Source: Sphingomonas sp. Y57 (GTDB lineage: Bacteria > Pseudomonadota > Alphaproteobacteria > Sphingomonadales > Sphingomonadaceae). From it: a stretch of 36,226 nt of DNA. Positions within the stretch are counted from its first letter, which is position 1. Every line of letters starts with the position of its first letter. The position numbers were made by a program, and so were the translations under genes. This document shows positions 30,804 to 36,226 of this stretch, in pieces. Location: contig NZ_LDES01000097.1 of NCBI RefSeq assembly GCF_001015195.1, positions 1,959 through 38,184 of the forward strand, in the 5' to 3' direction. The notes under the pieces were generated by a model. The model saw only the letters and a program-made list of their open reading frames with translations. It did not search any database and was not told the origin of the DNA.

Positions 30804-31868
30804 TCACAACGATCCGCTCTTGTCCGCCACCACATAGCCGTCGGGGCCCGCCACCAGCACCGCGAGCGCACGCGCGGCGCTGCCGTCGGCGGCGAAGCGG
30901 ATCGGGCCGGTGACGGTGTTGAACTGCGGCACCGACAGCAGCGCCGACCGATCGACCACGCCGTTGCCGCGCAGGGCCTCGATGATCGTCATGGCGTCAT
31001 AGGCGAGCGCGGCGATCAGCCCCGGGCCGGTCGCCCCCGCCTTCTGGTAGCGGCCGGCGAAGTCGGCGAGCGCATTGGGATCGGGCGCCGACAGCCAGGC
31101 GCCGGCCACGTCCTGCGGGGGCAGGTCCATCGCCTGCTGGGTACCGAGCAACTGGATGCCGCTGCCCGCCAGGGCGCGGGCGGCCTGGCGCAGCGCATCG
31201 CCGCTTTCGGTGACGAGCAGCGCGTCGGGCAGTTCGCCCTGCCGGCGCAATGCGGCCGGCAGGTCCGCCGCGGCCGTGTCGGCCGGCAGCATCGACACCT
31301 CGAGCCCGGCCGCGCCGCGCAGCCGTTCGGCCGCCGCATTGCCCTGCGCCGCCCAGCGGGATGTACCGCCGAACACCGCGACCCGGCGCACCCCGCGCCC
31401 GCGCGCATAACGCAGGATCGCGGTCACGCTCTGCCCGGCGGTGATGCCGAGCAGGAAGGCGCCGCTGCCGATCAGGTCCTCGTCGTTGCTGAAGCTGAGC
31501 ACCGGCACCTGGCCCGCGGCCCCCGCGGCGGCGCGGCTCTCCTCGGCGAACAGCGGGCCGACCAGCGCGCGCGCGTCGCGCTTGAGCGCCTGCTGCACCG
31601 CTGCCACCGCGCCGGCAGCGGTTCCGCCCGTGTCCAGCACCATCGTCTCGTCGGCCTTCCCGCCCGGCGATTGGGCGAGCGCGGCCGCGCGCTGCATGCT
31701 AAGGCCGACCGTGGCCGACGGCCCCGACAGCGGCAGCAGCAGCGCGACGCGCGGACGCTTCCCCGACCGGGCCGGCGCGGCGACGAGCGGAGACAGCAAG
31801 GACGATGCCGACCCCAGAAGCAGTGCCGGCGGCACCAGCCGCAGCAATCGACGCCTATCCCGATTCAT
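30804..31868 (-). CDS. Periplasmic binding protein, LpoA/penicillin-binding-protein-activator-like
   Basis: Exported periplasmic binding-fold protein, 354 residues. The N-terminus (RDRRRLLRLVPPALLLGSA) is a signal peptide with an Arg pair that may be Tat-dependent; no lipobox cysteine is present. The mature part has RVALLLPLSGPSATVG, ALVGPLFAEESRA, PVLSFSNDEDLIGSGAF and IAALAYDAMTIIEAL, the signature of the LpoA or branched-chain substrate-binding group. It lies within the secretion cluster but is not a known secretion component. Its 5' end overlaps the 5' end of the opposite-strand gspN frame by up to 64 bases. Confidence 0.8.
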   Translation of the reverse strand: MNRDRRRLLRLVPPALLLGSASSLLSPLVAAPARSGKRPRVALLLPLSGPSATVGLSMQRAAALAQSPGGKADETMVLDTGGTAAGAVAAVQQALKRDARALVGPLFAEESRAAAGAAGQVPVLSFSNDEDLIGSGAFLLGITAGQSVTAILRYARGRGVRRVAVFGGTSRWAAQGNAAAERLRGAAGLEVSMLPADTAAADLPAALRRQGELPDALLVTESGDALRQAARALAGSGIQLLGTQQAMDLPPQDVAGAWLSAPDPNALADFAGRYQKAGATGPGLIAALAYDAMTIIEALRGNGVVDRSALLSVPQFNTVTGPIRFAADGSAARALAVLVAGPDGYVVADKSGSL

Positions 31869-32560
31869 ATGATGCTCCCGTCCGCCGCCGCCTCGACCGC
31901 CGCACGCTCGCCATGGGCGGCATCGGCCTGGGCGTCTATCTGCTGACCCTGCTGGCGACGATCCCGGCGCGGATCGTCGCGCCGCTGCCCGGCGCGACCG
32001 GCACGATATGGCATGGCGCCGCTCCGGTCGACGGCGGCAGCCGCGCCGAATGGCGCTGGTCGCCGCTCGCCAGCCTGGCTGGGCTCGGCTTCGCCGCCGA
32101 TGTGACCGTCACCGGCCCCGGGACCGCCCTTACCGCCCGCGCGCTGCTGCGCCCCGGCCGTGTGCTGATCGAGGATGCGAAGGGCAGCGCGGGTTTCGGC
32201 CTGCTCGCCGCGATCGCGCGGCCGAGCTTCGTCTGCGACCTGCACATGCAGGTCGACCTCGCGCGCGTCGCGATCGGTGGCGGCAAGCAGGGCGCCGACG
32301 GCCGGATCAAGAGTGAGCCAGGAAGCTGCAATGCGTTCGGCAGTCAGGCGGTCGCGGTGCCGGCGATGGCCTTCGACGTTCGGCAGACGCCGGGCGTCGC
32401 GATGATCAACCTCGCGCCGGCCGGCGAGCGGCGGCGCCCGTTCATCGTCGGCGGGCTGGAGGAGAAGGGCACGCTGCGCCTGATCGTCACCGCCGAGGGT
32501 GCCGCGACGCTGCCCTTCCTGTCGCCCCCCGGGGGCATGAAGATCGAGACGGAGCTCTAG
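31805..32560 (+). CDS. gspN: Type II secretion system protein N (GspN)
   Basis: Inner-membrane protein associated with type II secretion, up to 251 residues. A single transmembrane helix (MGGIGLGVYLLTLLATIPARIV region) is followed by a periplasmic domain with GTIWHGAAPV, LASLAGLGFAADVTV and the C-terminal RRRPFIVGGLEEKGTLRLIVTAEG typical of GspN. The start is uncertain: ATG 31805 overlaps the divergent binding-protein gene, GTG 31823 is possible, and ATG 31911 would place the helix right at the N-terminus. It runs opposite to all other secretion genes here. Confidence 0.75.
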   Translation: MPTPEAVPAAPAAAIDAYPDSYDAPVRRRLDRRTLAMGGIGLGVYLLTLLATIPARIVAPLPGATGTIWHGAAPVDGGSRAEWRWSPLASLAGLGFAADVTVTGPGTALTARALLRPGRVLIEDAKGSAGFGLLAAIARPSFVCDLHMQVDLARVAIGGGKQGADGRIKSEPGSCNAFGSQAVAVPAMAFDVRQTPGVAMINLAPAGERRRPFIVGGLEEKGTLRLIVTAEGAATLPFLSPPGGMKIETEL

Positions 32561-32568
32561 GACTCGTA

Positions 32569-32710
32569 CATTCCTCCCCGCGCGCAGCGGGGGGAGGGGG
32601 AGCGCTCGCAGAGCGGTGGAGGGGTTGGCGCGCACCAGCTTCGCCGGCGCCCCTTCCACCGCCTGCGGCGGTCCTCCTCCCCATCCGCGATGGGGAGGAT
32701 CTTTGGGAAA
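32569..32710. repeat. Compound dispersed repeat between gspN and gspF
   Basis: A large imperfect inverted element: CCTCCCCGCGCGCAGCGGGGGGAGG on the left, CCTCCCCATCCGCGATGGGGAGG on the right, with GCGGTGGAGGGG and CCCCTTCCACCGC as inner arms. The layout is a common sphingomonad dispersed repeat. Convergent gene ends flank it, so it may also serve as a bidirectional terminator. Confidence 0.8.
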
Positions 32711-32718
32711 AACCCCCA

Positions 32719-33939
32719 TCACATTCCCACGATATTGTTGAGGTTGATGATCGGCAGCAGGATCGCCAGCACCATCAGCAGCACGAGCCCGCCCATCATC
32801 AGCAGCACCAGCGGCTCGACCAGCGAGACGAGCAGCGCCGCCATCGCCTCCAGCTCGCGCTCCAGCTCGGCGGCGGCGCGGGCAAGGGCGGGGCCGAGCT
32901 GGCCGCCATTCTCGCCGCTGGCGACGATCGCCACCAGCATCGGCGGGAAGATGCCCGACTCGGCCATAGCCGCCTGCAGGCTCGCCCCCTCGCGCACCCG
33001 CGTCGCGACGCCGATCGCCGCCTCGCGGAAATGGCGGTTGGGGGTGACGGCCGCAGCGGCGCCCAGCGCATCGACCAGCGGCACCGCGCTCTGGACGAGG
33101 GTGGCGAGGCTCGCGGCGAAGCGCGCGGCGTTGTACTGGCGACTGAACCGCGCCACCGGCCAGGTCGTGGCGATCCGCCGGTCGAAGCGCAGCCGGTTGG
33201 CCGGCACGCGCAGCCAGCGACCGAGGATCAGGATCGCCGCGAGCAGCGCGATCGCCATCGCCAGCCCATATTTCTGCAAGCCGCCCGAGATCGCGATCAG
33301 CGCGCGGGTGAGGAAGGGCAGCTCCGCCCCGCGCGAGATGAAGACGCGGACGATGTCGGGGACGACATAGACCATCAGCAGCGCCATCATCCCGAAGGAG
33401 ACGACCGCGAGCAGCGCCGGATAGAGCAAAGCGAGCTGGATCTTCTGCTGGTTGCGCTGCCGGTTCTCGACGAAGTCGGCGAGATGGGCGAGCACCTGCG
33501 CCAGCCGCCCCGCCTGCTCCCCCGCCGCGACCGAGGCGGTGTAGAACTCCGGGAAGGTCGCCGGGTGCAGGCGCAGCGCGGCGGCGAAGCTGTAGCCGTC
33601 GAGGATCGCGCCGCGCACGTCGAGCAGCAGCGAGCGGAGCGCCGCGCCCTCGGCCTGTTCGGCGACCAGCTTCAGCGCATGCTCGATATTGACCTCGCTC
33701 GTCACCAGCGTCGCGATCTGACGGGTGACGGTGGCGAGCGCGCGGGCGCCGACCTTGCGACGGAACAGCCGCGCGCCGATCCCCGGGGCGGCGCCGCCCG
33801 CCGTCGCCGCCTCCACCGCGGTCGGCAACAGCTCGCGATCGCGGAGCAGCTGGCGCGCGGCGGCGGGGCTCGACGCCTCGATCACCCCCTGCTTCGCGGC
33901 CCCCCGCATGTCGACCGCGCGATAGGCGAAGGCCGGCAT
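32719..33939 (-). CDS. gspF: Type II secretion inner-membrane platform protein GspF
   Basis: Polytopic platform protein that contacts the ATPase GspE and recruits pseudopilins, 406 residues. It has two homologous T2SSF halves, each with a cytoplasmic helical bundle (TRQIATLVTSEVNIEHALKLVAEQ and FAASLATLVQSAVPLVDALG) followed by membrane helices (ALLYPALLAVVSFGMMALLMVYV; LVEPLVLLMMGGLVLLMVLAILLP). gspE lies six bases upstream in the same operon. Confidence 0.93.
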   Translation of the reverse strand: MPAFAYRAVDMRGAAKQGVIEASSPAAARQLLRDRELLPTAVEAATAGGAAPGIGARLFRRKVGARALATVTRQIATLVTSEVNIEHALKLVAEQAEGAALRSLLLDVRGAILDGYSFAAALRLHPATFPEFYTASVAAGEQAGRLAQVLAHLADFVENRQRNQQKIQLALLYPALLAVVSFGMMALLMVYVVPDIVRVFISRGAELPFLTRALIAISGGLQKYGLAMAIALLAAILILGRWLRVPANRLRFDRRIATTWPVARFSRQYNAARFAASLATLVQSAVPLVDALGAAAAVTPNRHFREAAIGVATRVREGASLQAAMAESGIFPPMLVAIVASGENGGQLGPALARAAAELERELEAMAALLVSLVEPLVLLMMGGLVLLMVLAILLPIINLNNIVGM

Positions 33940-33945
33940 CAGTCC

Positions 33946-35421
33946 CTAACCCTCATCCTGCACGACGCGGGCGACTTCCTCGATCGTGGTAAGGCCGGCG
34001 CGCAACTTGGCGATGCCATCGTCGAGCAGGCTCGGTCCCGCCTTGCGCGCGGCCGCCGTCAGTTCCGCCTCCGACGCGCCGTCGTGGATCAGGCGGCGCA
34101 GCTCGTCGTCGGCGGCGACCACCTCGTACAGCGCCATCCGTCCCTTATAGCCCTCGCCATGGCAATGCTCGCAGCCCTGCGCGCGCCAGATCTTCTTGCC
34201 CGGCTTGATCGCGCGGCCGAGCAGCGCCGAATCGGCCTCGGTCGCGCGGTCCTGCCAGCGGCAATGCTCGCACAGCCGCCGCACCAGCCGCTGGGCGATC
34301 AGCCCGACCACCATCGGCGCGAGCAGGTAGCGTTCCACCCCCATGTCGATCAGCCGGGTGATCGACCCGATCGCGCTGTTGGTGTGCAGCGTCGACAGCA
34401 CGAAATGGCCGGTCATCGACGATCGCACCGCGACCTCGGCGGTCTCCTGGTCGCGGATCTCGCCGACCATGATCACGTCGGGGTCCTGGCGCAGGATCGC
34501 GCGCAGGCCGCGCGCGAAGGTCATCCCCGTCCGGGCGTTGACCTGGGTCTGGGCGACGCCCGCCAGCTCATATTCGATCGGGTCCTCGACCGTCATGATA
34601 TTGCGCTTGCGATCGTTGAGATGGGTGAGCGCGGTGTAGAGCGTCGTCGTCTTGCCCGATCCAGTCGGGCCGGTGACGAGCAATATGCCGTGGGGCCGGT
34701 CGAGCAGGCCGAGGAATATCTCCCGGTCGCGCTCGGACATGCCGAGCGCGGCGGTATCGAGCCCGGTCGAGCCGCGATCGAGCAGGCGCATCACCACCCG
34801 CTCGCCATGCTGGGTCGGTATCGTCGAGACGCGCACGTCGATATCGTATCCGCCGACCCGCAGGGTGACGCGGCCATCCTGGGGCACCCGCTTCTCGGCG
34901 ATGTCGAGCCGCGCCATCACCTTGATGCGGCTGACCAGCAGCGGCGCCAGAGCGCGCTTCGGCTCGACGACGTCGCGCAGCACGCCGTCGATGCGGAAGC
35001 GGACGATCAGCCGCTTCTCCTGCGTCTCGACATGGATGTCCGAGGCGCCGTCGCGCACCGCCTGGAGCAGCAGCGCGTTGATCAGCCGGATCACCGGGCT
35101 GTCGTCGCGGCTGTCGAGCAGGTCGTCGACCGCCGCCGCGCTGTCCGCCAGCGTCGCGAGATCGTCGGTGTCGGCGAGGTCCATCGTCCCGCCCGCGCTG
35201 TCGCGATAGGCGGCGGCGACGGCACTCTCGAACACCTCCTCGGCCACCGGCTCGAAGGCGAGGCCGCTGCCGAAGCGGCGCTGCACCTCCAGCATCCCCT
35301 CGGGGCTGGCGCCGGCGCGGAACAGGCAGCGCGCGCCGCCCTCCCCCGGCCCCGGCCCCGGCCCCGGCTGGACGAGGACGCCGTGGCGACGGGCGAAACC
35401 GTAGGGAAGCGCCTCGGTCAT
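33946..35421 (-). CDS. gspE: Type II secretion ATPase GspE
   Basis: Hexameric cytoplasmic ATPase that drives pseudopilus assembly, 491 residues. Walker A GPTGSGKTT at 251-259, Asp box VEDPIEYE at 278-285, Walker B-like VIMVGEIRD at 316-324, and His box STLHTNSA at 343-350 are intact. The zinc-binding cysteine pairs CEHC (384-387) and CEHC (417-420) are present. An unusual Pro-Gly run (PGPGPGPG, residues 19-26) from a GGCCCC microsatellite sits in the N-terminal domain. Its start overlaps the gspM stop by four bases. Confidence 0.95.
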   Translation of the reverse strand: MTEALPYGFARRHGVLVQPGPGPGPGEGGARCLFRAGASPEGMLEVQRRFGSGLAFEPVAEEVFESAVAAAYRDSAGGTMDLADTDDLATLADSAAAVDDLLDSRDDSPVIRLINALLLQAVRDGASDIHVETQEKRLIVRFRIDGVLRDVVEPKRALAPLLVSRIKVMARLDIAEKRVPQDGRVTLRVGGYDIDVRVSTIPTQHGERVVMRLLDRGSTGLDTAALGMSERDREIFLGLLDRPHGILLVTGPTGSGKTTTLYTALTHLNDRKRNIMTVEDPIEYELAGVAQTQVNARTGMTFARGLRAILRQDPDVIMVGEIRDQETAEVAVRSSMTGHFVLSTLHTNSAIGSITRLIDMGVERYLLAPMVVGLIAQRLVRRLCEHCRWQDRATEADSALLGRAIKPGKKIWRAQGCEHCHGEGYKGRMALYEVVAADDELRRLIHDGASEAELTAAARKAGPSLLDDGIAKLRAGLTTIEEVARVVQDEG

Positions 35422-35924
35422 GCGCGCACCATCAGTTCGGCCGAGACGAAGCCGCTCGACGGGCGGCGGTCGAGCCGTAGGCGGACCACCCGCAGCCGGC
35501 TGGTCTGCTCGACCTCGGCGATCCAGCGGAGCAACGATTCATAGGGTGCGTCGGCGACGGTCACGCGGATGCCGTCGCCGCCCTCGGCTACCACGGGCAC
35601 CACGCCGAAACGCGCCGCGCTGGCCGAGAGGACCGCGGCGGGGCTGCCGCTCGCCTGCGGCCGGGCAGGCACCTGGCCGATCGGGCCGGCGCTGCGCAGC
35701 CGCGCGCTCAGGCTTTCATAGGTGCGGATGTCAGACAAGGCCTGGGCGCGGGCGCGCTGGACCGGCAGGATCACCATCGCCACCAGCACATAGAGCGCGA
35801 TTATCGCGGCCAGCCCGCCGAGCAGCCATTGCTCGCGCCGGCTGCGCGCCTGCCACAGCCCGATCGCCTTCTGCCGTGCGGGCTCGAAGGTCGGGAACAG
35901 CGTGGCGAAATCGAGCTGCCTCAT
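35418..35924 (-). CDS. gspM: Type II secretion protein GspM
   Basis: Bitopic inner-membrane protein of the secretion platform, partner of GspL, 168 residues. A cytoplasmic N-terminal helix precedes the single membrane helix (QWLLGGLAAIIALYVLVAMVILP region), and the periplasmic part shows a ferredoxin-like fold pattern ending FVSAELMVRA. It overlaps the upstream gspL stop (ATGA) and the downstream gspE start, indicating a tightly coupled operon. Confidence 0.88.
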   Translation of the reverse strand: MRQLDFATLFPTFEPARQKAIGLWQARSRREQWLLGGLAAIIALYVLVAMVILPVQRARAQALSDIRTYESLSARLRSAGPIGQVPARPQASGSPAAVLSASAARFGVVPVVAEGGDGIRVTVADAPYESLLRWIAEVEQTSRLRVVRLRLDRRPSSGFVSAELMVRA

Positions 35925-36226
35925 GCCACGCCTCCGACGATCAGGCTGGCGCCGTCGAAGCGGCCGACAAGGCCCGCCGAGCGTAGCGCATTGACGATAT
36001 TCCCGCGCGCGGCCGCATCGGCGAGGTCGACGTCTAGGCGCAGGCTGCGGCCCGCTTCGTCGAACTGCATCGACCGGATCGTCACCGCTCCGCCGAACGG
36101 CGCCAGCGCGGCGGAGGTGCGGCTGAGCAGCGGCAGCAGCGTCCCGGGCGGAGCATTGCCGCCCGCCGGCAGCAGTTCGGCCGCGACCAGCGCCGCCTCG
36201 CGCGGGTCGGCGCCGGTGGTGCGGCC
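35921..36226 (-). CDS. gspL: Type II secretion protein GspL, C-terminal part (truncated by the window edge)
   Basis: The reading frame in front of gspM continues off the window. Its last about 101 residues include VTIRSMQFDEAGRSLRLDVD and NIVNALRSAGLVGRFDGASL, the periplasmic ferredoxin-like end of GspL. The stop codon overlaps the gspM start as ATGA. The cytoplasmic actin-like domain and membrane helix must lie beyond 36226. Confidence 0.75.
   Translation of the reverse strand, partial: GRTTGADPREAALVAAELLPAGGNAPPGTLLPLLSRTSAALAPFGGAVTIRSMQFDEAGRSLRLDVDLADAAARGNIVNALRSAGLVGRFDGASLIVGGVA

Noticed and set aside
30688-30807. Longer GspJ N-terminus through the repeat
   Set aside because: The added residues are the translation of a dispersed repeat (HPGESRDLP type) and would put about 40 extra residues before a prepilin leader, which is normally short.
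33031-35544. 837-codon plus-strand frame over gspF, gspE and gspM
   Set aside because: Antisense to three genes with intact motifs; biased composition (R, H, D, Q, L), no recognisable domain, no ribosome binding site.
1-36226. Prophage, IS element, CRISPR array or toxin-antitoxin pair
   Set aside because: No integrase, transposase, phage structural gene, regularly spaced direct repeats or recognisable toxin was found.

Overview
The window is high-GC, densely packed DNA from an alphaproteobacterium, most likely a Sphingomonadaceae member (Sphingomonas or a close relative). The grounds are the gene repertoire and order (NDUFA12 / MlaD-type / DUF2155 opposite aat; DUF192 next to a double cold-shock protein), very GC-rich third codon positions, and the dispersed intergenic hairpin repeats typical of sphingomonads. 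It looks chromosomal: core genes (tRNA-Trp, secE, nusG, rplK, rplA, aat, hisE, coq7) alternate with envelope and accessory genes. I see no phage, IS element, CRISPR array or replication origin. No gene-free stretch exceeds about 275 bases.

Layout. 0.1-2.2 kb: dsbB and coq7 overlapping by four bases, then two paralogous small secreted cysteine-containing proteins separated by a repeat. 2.2-6.3 kb: aat on the plus strand, overlapped antisense by the end of a minus-strand NDUFA12-mlaD-DUF2155 operon; then a minus-strand cold-shock/DUF192 pair and recX. 6.4-8.2 kb: a fatty acyl-AMP ligase. 8.3-10.7 kb: tRNA-Trp, secE, nusG, rplK, rplA, closed by a strong terminator. 10.8-13.7 kb: a minimal PEP-CTERM protein behind a sigma-54-type promoter, then hisE, a HIT protein and an amino-acid permease. 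13.7-17.8 kb: adenosine-kinase-like PfkB kinase, a small lipoprotein, a GST/DHFR-family pair divergent from an HxlR regulator, and a 2-oxoglutarate dioxygenase. 17.8-22.3 kb: a beta-helix-like surface lipoprotein and a TonB-dependent receptor, preceded by a possible Pho box. 22.3-27.4 kb: minus-strand cluster of an unusual methyltransferase/anti-sigma-like fusion, a GH130-like glycosidase/phosphorylase and a GT4-plus-helical-domain glycosyltransferase. 27.5-29.2 kb: an M28 peptidase. 29.2 kb to the end: a type II secretion cluster (gspL partial, M, E, F, J, K, with gspN on the opposite strand and an LpoA-like binding protein inside it). gspG, gspH and gspI are not in the window.

The most unusual items are (1) the single-ORF fusion of a SAM methyltransferase to a membrane-anchored periplasmic domain like that of ECF anti-sigma factors; (2) the 65-residue protein made of little more than a signal peptide and a PEP-CTERM-like anchor, with a near-consensus -24/-12 promoter and upstream dyads; and (3) the lipoprotein/TonB receptor pair with three GTCAT-like elements at 11-base spacing upstream. 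All assignments come from reading the sequence; no database search was run.
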